Positions 12,402 through 24,400 of a DNA stretch of 64,000 nucleotides are shown here, piece by piece. Below the pieces are notes generated by a model. The model ran no database searches, was not told the origin of the DNA, and worked only from the letters and a program-made list of their open reading frames with translations. Made by a program: the position numbers and the translations under genes. Every line of letters begins with the position of its first letter. The first letter of the stretch is position 1. The stretch comes from Orbicella faveolata. Taxonomy: Eukaryota > Cnidaria > Anthozoa > Scleractinia > Merulinidae. The stretch is from assembly GCF_002042975.1 (NCBI RefSeq), contig NW_018150242.1:1042152-1106151 (forward strand), in the 5' to 3' direction.

Positions 12402-13309
12402 CTTCCTGACGAACAATTCTTCCATGCACTGCTATTTGTTGTTCAAACTATAAGCCTTTTTTCTCGGCTCTCGGCCCCTTTTTCTCGGCTCTGAAAAAGC
12501 TCGGTGTACTATAGTTAAGGAAGAAGGCGAGAATCCGGAAACCTACCAAAGAAAACAAGGTGGGACGGGGAGGCAAATGCGAGACTTTGCGAGAAGGCGA
12601 GAATAACGCTTTTCTTTGCGAGCCCGACATATTTTGAATTTGTCAGTTGCAAGACTGACACCTCAAAGTGTTTTGAATGTGAGCTCGAGACGTTCAGACG
12701 TCATTTATCAAAAAAAAAAAAAAACCTCAAACATTCTTAGCCTTGCAAAAAATTGAGGCTGTTAGACGCACGCGACCACTATAAAAACGAAACTGAGAGT
12801 CCCGTGAAATTCGACGAAAATTTTGCGAGACTCATAGTTTTCAAAGGAACATTCGCCACCCCTAAAACAAGGTTGATTCGATCAAAGGAACAACAAAAAA
12901 AATTAGCATCGTTTAACCAGTACATTCTCTCTTTCCCTGATAAACTCTCTCCCAAGACCATACTGGGATGAAACGTTTAAAAGCTTTCCGTTCCCTCGCG
13001 GCATAGACAGCCAGGGGCATTTCCTTTATGCGGAGTGTATTGCGAAGGAACTAGACTCTTGTGGTTTTGTTTTGCTCAGTGGTTCAATATAGATTTCCTT
13101 TGTAAACAAATTTTTACAATTTAATTAAGTGCATACACTTCCGGCTCTTCCACAAATATCCAGACTCTATTATTTCCGTAAATACCTTGTTTTTTTCTTT
13201 TTTGGCACGAATTTGGGGAAAAGCTGTCCTAAACAATTTAAAGAATGACATAGGTGGTGTGGCGGGGTGGAGTGTAAACCAAGATACACGAGCGCGAGGC
13301 GCGACATCA

Positions 13310-13349
13310 GTCACGCGATCTTCCTCTTGAGGAAGATAGATTGCGTAAC
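13310..13349. repeat. GTCACGCGA...TTGCGTAAC fold-back
   Basis: gtcacgcgatcttcctc is followed by the near-complement gaggaagatagattgcgtaac. It is a member of the small GTCACGCAA fold-back family also present at 6056, 18191 and 32462. Confidence 0.55.
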
Positions 13350-16300
13350 GAGCCCAAAGAGTGTCTGCGTAGGACGAAGCTCTGCCCAGCTAAGCCGTTT
13401 TTGAATGTTCCTCGGGCTAAAATGTGTTCTTTTAGCCGAAATGTTTTAAGCTCGTTATTCTTGTTTCGGATTTGTTCTTGATTAGGTTTATGCAAGAGCA
13501 GATCCTCCGCTTGGGCAGTAGTGTTTTTCTGTAGTAGGAAATCATCAGTTTTGATGTTTTCCGGTCTTTTAACAGCGTTATGTATAAAAACAGGCAAGAC
13601 GGTCTTGTTTCGGTTTCATTTACTAGACAGCTGTTATGAGTATTCATTGATGTTTTAAAAATAGTCAGTGTTTCAAGGGTTTGATCGATATTGATAGCAC
13701 GCCCACACCCACATCCGAGGACCTCTATTATCCCCTGTTTAGTTATTTGAATTCTTCAGACAAAAGTGATGTTGTCTGTCTCAGTTACACCTGTATCTAG
13801 TCTTTCATTTGAAAGCGAATACTCCTCTTTTAAATCAAGACGGCCATGCATATTTATCAATTTGCCTCTATTACGCTTCTTTTTTCAATTATATATTTGT
13901 ATGTTCGCGGGTCAACTCGAGTTAGAAGTAAAACTAAATCATTTTTGGAAACTTGTTTCATTGAAGTGTTAACTAAAACCTATGACTGAGAAAAAGTGTA
14001 GTCATCATTTCCCAAAAACCCTTTCTGGGAAAATAATAATGTAGAAACAAAATCTCGATTTACGATTTGTTACATTAAAGTAACAATGACTCAGCTGGGC
14101 GTTTCCCGGTCGCGCCCGTGCACAGCATGACAGGCGAATTTGTGGTGGATATCTCCCGAAGAATAATCGATTTTTATATCAAAAAATGTGTGCCATATTT
14201 CTAGATTATTCTACGCCGTAAAATAATCGCTTACTTGTCTGGAAACATACCTACACTTTGCGCTATTTGACTGACCACAAAATCGCGCTTTCAAGTTTAC
14301 AACTGGCATTGAGAAAACTGCGGGTGTGAAAAATGGTGACACCCATTTCGGACCCGATGTCAAAAATTTTTTGCATTTGCACACTTTATTTCTCCTCTTG
14401 ACGATGTGAATACAGTATTGATAAAAATAACGTGCAGTAAAAAGAAAGTGGAGAGGGCAAAATATGTCAGGTAAAACCATCTTCAGAGCCACTGAGAAGA
14501 GATTCTTGTTCGTTCATCTAAAGGATGTCCATTTATATTCGAATCGGTGCAAAAACTCGTGAAAACTAAAAAAGAACTGCCGAAAAGTTTCTTTTAATAC
14601 TTATTCTCTATCTGTGAAAGTTTCCACTAACCACCAATTTACTTTTCCCTGTATTGTCATCCTTGATTGCCACAGGAATCTATCAGCGTTGGGCAATGAG
14701 GAAATTTGGCGTGTGCAGGACTGGTTCCGGTATTTTTTTCTCTTGTGAATTAATGTCTAAATGAGATTTCAAACCGTCTTTCCTTTCAAATGCGCCAGGA
14801 GCGAAAAGAAAATTTGCGGTGAAGCCGGCCAAGCATTGCCCACCTTGACTGAATTGTTAAACGATTTAGTCGTAGCTCGAAACACATCTCAGTGAGTGAA
14901 CACTTAATCGCTGAAAAGGTTGGCCTTTTTTTCTAGAAGAAGACGTATGGGAAGAAGTAGTTTCCTCCGAACAGGCTCCCGACGAGGGCAGAAACTTTGA
15001 AACAAGAATTCGGCAAGCGAAGCGAGCGGGTCGGGGTGATATTGTCAAAAGGACAATAAGTACAAAAGCTATGGTTCACCCTGATTGAAATGAGCTGGGG
15101 AATCCCATCTGCAACAGGGAAAATACACACCACACCGGATTTGAAATCATTTTACTCGCGACAAACTCGACAGGTTTGCACAACCGCGATCCCACTCAAT
15201 GTAAAATAAGTCACGGTTAGGGTTTTTCTTGAAAATCTTAATGGCTCAAAACCATGTCTAAAATGCAGTCTAGTAAACAGGAAATCTAAATCCTTTTCCC
15301 TTCCTACTTAGTTTTTGCAGGTTTTTAGTTTATCCCTGATAACATTCCTTCGAGAACGTAGCTGCTCTCTTTAAAAATATCTTTGTTATCCAATGTTCAT
15401 ATATATACTCTGGTCCCAGAGGTTTTTCTTGATTTTTCTCCGCATGAGATGAGACAGGGTTTGTTTATTGATATCAAGTTGATTGGTAGACAGAATGGTT
15501 TCAGGCTTACCCAAGAGTCCTCAACAGTCTAGAAAATAAAACATGCAGTTCCTCACGATTTATAGCATCAGTGTAAAGAATAGGCTGAAAAAGGCTTTCC
15601 AGTGGCATATCGAACGCGTACTTGAGGGATTCAGGAAATCTCATGGTTTTAAGATAGGAATTTTAATCATCTTGTGCTGTGTAATAATAAAAACCTTTCA
15701 ATCTCTTCATAGGTACGCAAAAAATAAACTCCCGCCGTGAATCACGAGGGCGTGACAGCGAAACTGGTGTGAAAACAATCTGCGTGGAAGAATATTTCCT
15801 TTCGATGAAGAAACTTCGCCTATTTTTGCCTAGAACTAATTTGATTACATTGTTTCGTCCAACCGCAAAATTGAAACAATCTTTGTCGAGTGTTAAAGCA
15901 ATTAAGGCATTATTTCGGTTACAAAACTCGGAAAGAACTTAATTTGAGTGTTAAAAGTGAGACTGTATATGAAGACGCTAAAATATGTGACCAAAACCAT
16001 TTGAGAAATTAGGGACGGGGAAAAAATGCGTCTTGAAAAATTGAGATTTGACATTTCTTCAAATCCGTTCCTGGTTGCGTTAGCTATATTGGATTTGATA
16101 TGTGATCTTCATGTCTATTATTTTTGTTCATTATTTCCTTGGCGTACTGATCTGGCTTGGGGCACAGTAATCGATTTTTCATCGCCGGAGGAAAAACCTG
16201 TTATGAGAACGATGTTCGATCGATCGCCCACGTTTCCGACCCCGCCATTGTGCTACAGTACGTCGGCGAGGTATTTTTCTGTGGCATTACACCGTGACCT

Positions 16301-16372
16301 CACCCATCATTGTCTGCAAACAACACTCTCAAGTATTTCGCCCGCAGGATGAACCTTTTGACCTTTTCAGCG

Positions 16373-16380
16373 ATAAAAAG
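16373..16380 (+). promoter_or_regulatory. TATA-like box of gene B
   Basis: ATAAAAAG within gataaaaagagcatc, 113 bp before the gene B ATG. The same core (aataaaaagagcatc) precedes gene C at a similar distance, and the preceding GAACCTTTTGACCT is identical in both. This conservation between duplicates supports a promoter role. The start site itself was not seen. Confidence 0.65.
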
Positions 16381-16492
16381 AGCATCATAAACTCATCGTA
16401 CTCAATTGAACCAAGATCGACTCCGAGAGGTCAGAGAAACTGAAGAAATCTTAAGGTACAAAGAGGATTCACCAGGATCGCTTATTTTAAAG

Positions 16493-19400
16493 ATGAACAC
16501 ACAGGTCACAAACGTTTTACTTGTTGTCCTCGCTTTTGCTGTGTTTGCAACGGCACAACAACGTAAGTAGTATTTTTCTTTTATCTTTCAACGGACCTCC
16601 TTTTGATACTATCACCCTGAAATCTTTTGAAATTCTGCCATGTAGTTTTTTCTTGGTTACAAGAATTTTTTTTGTTTTAAATACTTGTCTTGATAGCCAC
16701 GATTCCATTCAGCACGGCCGAAACTCTTCATATTTTTCAAATGAGGAATTGGTGAAAATTTTAAAATTGCAACAGCATTAGGCTTTTTTTATTTTAAAGG
16801 ATTACGCTTTCTTGTCGGTGAAGACTGTATTAGTCGCCAATATTGTCTTGACTATAACGGCCTTCATTCTAAAATGTTGGCTTACATAAAATATTTTTCT
16901 TCTAAAGAATGCCAGGACCGTATTGCGACAAAAACTTGCCAATACTTTGTCAGATTGTATCGCGAGAAGAACATCGATTGCTGCAAGTGGAAACAGATGA
17001 CGAGCCACTGCGCGCTGACTTGCAAAGTTTGTGGTAAGATACCAGTTATTATATCCTACCTTAAGGTCAATAAGTGATGACAAGTTGCAACACGAGGAAA
17101 TTTTCTAAACTTTCGTTGTTTTCAACATCGTTAATAGAAAAGACTTCCCACGAAAGGACTCTTATAAGAAGTTTGGTCAATATTGAAACATCAGGAAAAT
17201 AGCTTCTGAATCATGCATTGAGAAAATTTTTCCGCATTAACGTAGCTCCGACCCTAATAATTACCGTAAAACTAATACTAAGTTAAGATATTAAGTTACT
17301 GTAGCCGAAAACATTCCATCACACAAATGCACAGTCAGCTAGAGAAACATGTGACCGATGGAACGCGAGAGAAAACCTTGTCAGCCAATCATTGGTTTAC
17401 GCGCACTGCACGAAAAAGTTTTCTGGCATAAGTTAACTGTAGAACATGAAAACGAAACCAAGTTTAACTATAATTACATTCAAAAGGAATCAGCAGAGTT
17501 GGGGTACGTTCTTTTTCCGCTTATATTTAAAGTTTTACTATTCATTTTAAAAACGTTCTTACTTATTTTGGTCTTTTACAGAACCTATACCAAAATGTGC
17601 AACACGAGCGAGTAGATATGGCTGTTGTTGGGATAACAAAACAGAAGCGAAGTCGTATGCTGGCGAAGGTTGTCCTGGTAAGAAAAAAAAGTTATTGATA
17701 ATTTTGTTGTTGTTTTTGCTATTTTTTCCCTGGCAGAACTGATAATAACTGATGATATAATAGAAAACGAAACATTTTTTTCCTTATTTTTTTCAATTGT
17801 ACTGAAGTATCTGTAAAGAAAGTCATTTGTTCGTAAGACTGCCCAATTGCATCAGTTTATTTTTTATCTACGTTGACTAAGGATCCCGAAGTTTTTGACT
17901 TCACTGTAATCCAATTTAAATTAAGAGCAATTCACAGTCAACATGAGTGAAGTACTGATCATGTTTTATTTCAACAGAATGCAAAGATAAGTATGCAACC
18001 TATTGTAAACTACGCGTTTCACGTTTCACCAAAGAAAAAGCCTGCAATGAACGAGGAAAGAAAATGTGTGCAAAAACTTGTGGAATTTGCAGTAAGTTAT
18101 TTGTCACATTCAGACTTCTTTCAGGCTTGGTAGTGAGACAAAAGTGGTAGTGAGACAAAGTGGCCGACCACACAGCCACTCTTGAGCCCCGTCACGCTTT
18201 ACTTTCCACGATAGGCAAAAAGATTGCGTGACGGTGCCTGCGTGGGAGGCCTGAATGCAAATCGCTTTACATCTTCACGGGAGGTGTAGGGGACGCTAGT
18301 TGGGCAATGGGATATTACCTATGGGGCCTTCACCAACACTGCAGTAATGAAGTAACGATTATGAATTACTTTGTTCACCTGGGCCCGTCTTCAAGTAACA
18401 AAGTGCATGTAGGAATATTTTACCTAACCTTCTCAGATTAATTTTCCAAGTTTACTAGAACATGTTTATAGAGCTTTCTTAACATCTGAACTAGGGGAAC
18501 TCTTCTTTAAAGAGATACCACGTCTGCTAACAGGGTGCATGTTTCAATCATTTTAGAGATCAAGGCTGCTGCTCAAGCGCTGCCTGATTGTCTTGACTCT
18601 CCATACGGCTGTTGTTGGGACCTTACACCTGCCCAGGGACCAAACGGACAGGGATGCAGAGGTAAATAAGGATTATGTACCATAAAAACGGGCACGCACG
18701 GAAAGGGAACTTTACGCTATGTTATGAGGATCACTCATTTAGTTTCAGTAGCTTAGCTTAATCCACTCATTGACTTTGCGCTGTTTCCAAACTTTAGTGA
18801 TAGCTGAAAGCTTTATATGGTAGATCAACGTCCTTCTCCAGAATTCTAACCACTAAGTTCCCATTTTCTTTTGTTCAGTTTGCCAGAACCTGTATAGCAG
18901 GTTGTGCAGTTTGTGGGACGATTACTGCCAACCAGAAGCATACAGGTTTATCAAGGAAAATGTTATTGACAGATACAGATATAGCTGTCCAATCACGTGC
19001 GGCAAATGTAGACCAGGTCAAAAGATGTTGGACTCTTCGGTGTACAGTGAGTAGATCACTTTACAGACAGACCTTAGCGCTTTCCATACAACCAAAAATT
19101 ACAGAACTTTCGAAATAGGGGTAAATGGTTCTGAAATTTCCTTGGGAAGTTTCCAGAAAATCCAAAAATTGACTAACGTTTCAATTTCAAATTCACACTG
19201 AAAATACTTTATTTGAAATTGTGTCCTATTCTATTATGTTTATTTCAATATTAAAGGAACTCAGACGCATTATTTTGAGTTACTTTGATCACGTACAAAG
19301 TCACCTTTAAATTGAAGGACACCTGAAAATAACAGTTTATTAAAATAGAAAAACACCAAATAATAATAATAAACCATAAAGAAACAAGGATGGTTAAGGA

Positions 19401-19553
19401 TGGAGAAGAATAACACGGATTACAGCGATGAACTTGAAAAATGTAGGTTAAACTTTACAAGATGCGCGAACCGTGACGTAGCTCCGTTAATCACATGATA
19501 ACTGATCAACGTTTATATTTTGTTTTATAGGGAGACTTTAAAATCAAGTTAAG
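16493..19553 (+). CDS. Gene B: secreted ShKT / GCCWD multi-module protein, 233 aa
   Basis: Seven exons, all GT-AG and phase 1: 16493-16562 (signal peptide MNTQVTNVLLVVLAFAVFAT), 16908-17033 (ShKT1), 17582-17677 (GCCWD1), 17978-18091 (ShKT2), 18557-18661 (GCCWD2), 18879-19046 (ShKT3), 19531-19553 (tail RETLKSS and stop). Modules by residue: signal 1-21, ShKT1 24-65, GCCWD1 66-97, ShKT2 98-135, GCCWD2 136-170, ShKT3 171-226. ShKT Cys spacing fits the family (C-x8-C..., ending [24 protein letters not shown]). ShKT1 carries an added Cys (IDCCKW). The GCCWD modules ([28 protein letters not shown]) resemble the GCC-D-x-T-x-A spacers I recall from papilin-like matrix proteins; that link is inference. 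It is a secreted, disulfide-rich protein of unknown target. Gene C is its inverted duplicate downstream. The start has an in-frame hydrophobic leader and a TATA-like box upstream. Confidence 0.87.
18191..18232. repeat. GTCACGC fold-back in gene B intron 4
   Basis: gtcacgctttactttc ... aaaagattgcgtgacgg, an imperfect palindrome of about 42 bp. It belongs to the same small family as 6056-6091 and 32462-32504. Confidence 0.5.
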
Positions 19554-19768
19554 ACAAAGAATGATCAACGACGCCCCACGGAAGATGCCAATATACCTTT
19601 ACCTAAGAGGAAATCACTAATGCATTATTAGCTGATTTGTCCAGAGCCATCGGGATTTCTGTTAAACATCAGCTTGTATTGTCCGGACTGGAAGAACAAT
19701 TGAATAGAATTGTACAGTTAGTTTTGCTATGTGCTATTTATTGAATATTTATGAGCTTGCTTATAGAA

Positions 19769-19774
19769 AATAAA
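19769..19774 (+). terminator. Polyadenylation signal of gene B
   Basis: AATAAA lies 216 bp after the gene B stop. Gene C has AATAAA at a nearly equal distance from its stop, on the other strand. Confidence 0.6.
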
Positions 19775-19940
19775 ACTTATCGACAGTGAGCTCAAACTGC
19801 GTTGGAGTTGTTTAGATGATGTCATTCTAATATAGCGAGAAAAATTCCCAAATATACCTCTACTAGAGAGACACCATCAGAAAATTGAAAACACCGAATT
19901 ATTTCATATATACTTCACACCTGTTTTATTACCTATCCGA

Positions 19941-20150
19941 GGGGAACATCCTCCCGGGGATCGAATATCCCTGTACTAAGTATGAGCGTAGGATCCTCCC
20001 GGGAAATGATTGCGCCCACACATGACAGGAGGGTACATTACCGGGGATCGAATATCCTGGTACAGCTCATGATACGCCGGGAGCGTAGCATCCTCTCGGG
20101 AAACGGGAACCCCCGCATATAACCTACACGAGGAATCCCGGGGTTCCAAT
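19941..20150. repeat. Degenerate ~100-bp tandem repeat between genes B and C
   Basis: The phrase cggggatcgaatatcc with a following tgtac or ggtac, and cctcccgggaaa or cctctcgggaaac, occurs twice at about 100-bp spacing. A third partial unit begins at 20136 (atcccggggttccaatgccc). GC-rich, non-coding. Confidence 0.6.
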
Positions 20151-20531
20151 GCCCCTGTAAAATGCGTGGCTCCATGACATCAGTTAGATACACTTCGATT
20201 TAGCTACACGGGTGAAACGCTCAACTCCGTCCCCTTCCCCGAGAATCAAATAGCGTACCCTCGCAAAATATCTGCACAACGCAAACATCGTCCTGGGAAA
20301 CTGAATTCCTTGTCTGTACTGCGATGAAGAGTGGTTTGTATATGTATGTATAAAGTCACTATAAAAGATGAAAACATCTATCAAACACCAGGTGTTCTGT
20401 TAGCTGGTCTATTCTGGGAACTCTGCTAGTGAAGAAATCGATTTTAAGCTTCCATTAAAAGGAGTTAAATAAACGACTGCTGACAAAGGAAATTAATCTC
20501 CATTGTTGTCCTTAACTCAGATGTTTAGGGA

Positions 20532-20832
20532 TAAACTGTTCACAGCCTCGTCATTTTTCAACGAACGCGAAAGAAAAAGCGAGCGGAGCGAGCGTGAAGC
20601 ACGCGGGGAGCGTGAAGCACGCGGGGAGCGTGAAGCACGCGGGGAGCGTGAAGCACGCGGGGAGCGTGAAGCACGCGGGGAGCGTGAAACACGCGGGGGC
20701 GAGAGGCGAGCGAAGCGAACAAACGCCATCAAGTCTCCCCTTTTGCGCTAGCGTCCAGTTCTCTCGCGATTCTTTCCGCGCGTTCAACGATCGAATAAAA
20801 ATATGAGAGAATAGAGGGCTGTGAACAGTCTA
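20532..20832. mobile_element. MITE, TAGACTGTTCACAG family, with internal minisatellite
   Basis: Left end taaactgttcacagcctc, right end gagggctgtgaacagtcta. It carries the same inner phrases as 11763-11982 (cgcgaaagaaaaagcgagc; cgatcgaataaaaata) and is enlarged by six 18-bp units. It sits between the 3' ends of genes B and C, so it may have arrived after the inverted duplication. Confidence 0.75.
20592..20699. repeat. 18-bp minisatellite, six units
   Basis: gcgtgaagcacgcgggga is repeated head to tail at 20592, 20610, 20628, 20646, 20664 and 20682. The first five units are identical and the last carries two changes. Eighteen is a multiple of three, so it yields open frames in all phases (GEREAR, KHAGSV); these are not genes. 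Confidence 0.95.
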
Positions 20833-21212
20833 ATTTAGGGAGGTCTCAAATGGTTTATAATTACTCCAAGATAAAAGATCAAACAATTCCATCCAGCATT
20901 ACGGTTAGATAAACGTTTGTTCAGGACTAAAATTTTCATCCAAATAAAAACGTTAATCGGAGCTTGACAGGATAATTTCCTCACGCGCGCGCCCATTTTT
21001 CGTTCCGTTTTTTTCACGTCATGGTCAACGAACAAAGATAAAACAGGCAGTCATTCTGCTTGTAGTTTATCCCTCTCTTTTACTGGTAATTATCGGGGTG
21101 ATTGAATCCCCATATATTCTCCATTTATCTGAACCCACAAGTCGAATATTTGTTTCTACAAAAACCAACCATCATCACTTGAGTTTTCGGCTCGGCATTT
21201 TCTCATTTTGCA

Positions 21213-21218
21213 TTTATT
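21213..21218 (-). terminator. Polyadenylation signal of gene C
   Basis: AATAAA on the minus strand, 229 bp past the inferred gene C stop. It matches the position of the gene B signal. Confidence 0.5.
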
Positions 21219-21446
21219 TGCAAACTTTGATCGTAAATAATAAATATTAACTGAGGAAAAATATACCGCTCTAGCAAAAAATGTACAATCGCGGCTGTTC
21301 TAGTTGGGAAAAATATCGTTAAGAGTTAATAAATATTCAGTCTAAGTCTTGTCTCTTTAAATATTGGTGTTCATCATAAATCTTCTGAACTTAATTTCAT
21401 AGCCAACTTCAGCCATTCATGGATGAATCAAGTTCGTTGCGTTATT

Positions 21447-24400
21447 TCAGTGTCTTCCTACGAATAAAAACAAACAAACAAACAAACTGAATATCAGTAA
21501 AATTTGAAATACATAAGGTTGACAATAGCGTTGTCTGGGAACAAAACACAGTATCGTGTCCTGCGTCCTTTGACGCAGATTCTAGTGTAAAATAGAGAAT
21601 GCTTGTGGTCTAGAATGAGTCCGGCCCGAGTTTCGACTTTTTATAGAGAAATGGGGAAATTTCTAATCAACAAACTGTTTTTAAGATCATTTTTCAACGA
21701 AGACTGCTCCCATAATGAAATTTTAAATATGCTATATAATTCTCAGTTTCATTAAGTATTAAATGTACCTTCTCGAGAAATGTCTAAGCTTACCCTCGAA
21801 TATCAGGAATATCTCGAATTGAAATCGTTTTAAGTCTAGTGAAATGTTCCTTCGAACGATCTACAAGTGCTATAAGAATAAAGAATTGAACATGAACACA
21901 TTGACATACTTACTGTAAACAGAAATATCTAGCATCTTTTGGCCCGGCGTACATTTTCCACACGTTTTAGGGCAACTCTTTCTGTATCTGTCGACGACGT
22001 GTTTTTTAACAAACTTGTAAACTTCTTCTTTGCAATAACCGCTAAATAAACTGCACAACCTGTGATAATTGTCTCTGCAAACTGATGAAGAAAAGATAGG
22101 GAACACATTGGTTAAGACTCTTCTATTAAGAAGTAAGGCAAATTTTTTAACCCAACGTAAGCTGATAAAGCCACATTGTAAAAGGACTGGTTAGCAGCAA
22201 CCGTTTACTTTAGCATGTTAAAGAAGTTAAATTCGCTTTCGCTATCTATATAGTAGTAATAATCAAAGATTACCGTAGTGCGTTCGACGCCGTCACTTTA
22301 ATCTATATATACCTGAAATGATTTCACTGGCTGACTTTCAACCTCTGTCTATTACTTAAATCAACAGTTTTCATCAACAACCGAGGTTTTACAGACAGAT
22401 ATATCATTATCTACCGGAGTAGCAAAGAATTTGGATGAGCTTAACGGTCCTCTCTTAATTAAGGTCATTCCACTGAAATAGAACCTGCCCTGAGATTTTT
22501 GTGAAACTTTGCCTATTGATTATTTATACTATAGGAACTTAAATTTTGAAATAAAAATGAGGGGTCCTCATGTTCGTTTAGGAGTAACAGCACCTTGTTT
22601 ATACCCAATAAATCTTTATAATAGCACCNNNNNNNNNNNNNNNNNNNNNNNNNNNNNNNNNGAAAAAGCCGCCATTTTTTAATGCACGCGCGCTAATCAC
22701 GCGTGAAATTATGCGCAGTAGGGATGCGCAATGCAATACTGGGGAATGACCTTAAGAGCATACCCGCGTGCGCGTATTTTAAAATTAGGGAGTTTAAGAA
22801 AACCACGACGGCAACGGCAAAGGGAACGTCGCTAAACAAAAGATTTAATGAGCAGAACAATGGCTGTACACGTGCGTTTTAATTCTTGGTACATTTCTTT
22901 ACCGTCCTCGGCAAAACAAAAACGTGAAACGACCTAATTCTGCGTTGTCAGGAGAACGTGAACCACGACGGCTAATTTTTTAAGTTTTTATTTCAAGTTT
23001 ATCGTTATGTTCAGATTCAGTTTCGTGAAAGTTTTGAGGGTGATAAACAAAGTAAATAACTTTAGAGTACCGCGAGATTCGTAGGTAAAATATAAATCAT
23101 TTTTTAATCGACGTTGTCCTCGGCGTCGCCGTCGTGGTTACTTCACCTCCCTTAGTTACCTGTGCATCCCTTTCCTCTTGGCCCCAGTGCAGCTGTAAGG
23201 TCCCAGCAACAGCCGTATGGAGAGTTTAAACAGTCAGGCAGCGCTGGAGCAGGGGCCTGAACCCCTAAAATATATCAAAAGTATAATGTCAGTGACCTTA
23301 ATTTAATCTTAGCTTACAATTTCTATTCTTTTTCCTTGGTATCCCATACTGCTTTTCTTCTCCTTATGCCCCTTCTCGTTCTCCTTTACCATGGATAAAG
23401 TTCACATCCGTGAATCGTGATTTATTTCGGCAAGCTTCTAAACGTTTTCTAGTTGGCAGCTTCTCAAGCCAAACGAGGCGATAAACCATCCAGAAAGAAA
23501 CATACGAAAACTGCCCATTCGAGCCTGGCTAGGAGCCGTTTATCGTGAAATGGCACATAAAAAAAAACGTTATTGACACTTACTGCAGGCCCCACAGCTT
23601 TTTGGGCACATGTTCGTCCCTCGTTCATTGCAGGCTTTTTCTTTGCTGAATCGTGAAATTCTTTGTCTGCAGTAGCTTGGGTAGCTGTCTTTACATTCTG
23701 GTGACGTAACGATGATTATTCAGTAACACGTCACTCCTGCGTTCCTCAATAAACTAAACATTACTGGTTGGCCGAAATGTAAGCTGTGTTTTCTGTATAA
23801 TTCTTTTTGAATCGAGGTTTGACGTCCCTCACTTTATTTGACACAGCTTCTTAGCATTTCTTTGCTAATTTTATCTGGCTAGTTTTACTAATCACTATAT
23901 ATGATTTTAAGATCAGTTTCTAACAACTAACATACTGGCGTATTAGAGCGTTACATTACAGAAAACAAAAATTGCCGGCTTCCTTTGCGAAAAACCGGAA
24001 GTCGAACTGTTTTGAGCTATGCTTCTTTACTGAGTAAAGACGAACTATAATAACATTTTTTTTCCTTACCAGGACAACCCTCGCCAGCATACGACTTTGC
24101 TTCTGTTTTGTTATCCCAACAACAGCCATATCTGCTCGCTACCGTTGCACATTTAGGAAGTGGTACTGTAGTAAAGAAACAAAGAAAAAGTTTATGTTAA
24201 TCTATTTTAGTCTTTGTCGTTATCATCCGTTCTATCTTCCTAACAGGTTCCTTTTATTTGTCGACGAACGTTCTTTAGTGCTAGGCTTCCTCCGAAAACA
24301 TAAGTAATCCTAACTAAGCGGGTTATATGTAGCCTATTTTATACTTGTTGAGGAGTTTTTACGGCAATAGGTTGTTTTTTGTGATTTCTTCATCATAAGT

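Larger units (their letters stand above)
8019..16372. other. Intergenic stretch between genes A and B
   Basis: About 8.4 kb without a supportable gene. It holds two MITEs, short hairpins and homopolymer runs (poly-T near 9368 and 11040, poly-A near 12711). The longest frames (11808-12089, 13307-13597, 14211-14492, 16026-16352) have no recognisable domain. The first lies largely in a MITE and the last in the gene B promoter region. Confidence 0.6.

Noticed and set aside
16026-16352. 108-codon open frame upstream of gene B
   Set aside because: The block aligns with the region upstream of gene C, where the frame is not kept. It is better read as conserved promoter sequence.
20503-20806. Four overlapping open frames on both strands
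   Set aside because: All come from the 18-bp minisatellite, whose unit length is a multiple of three.
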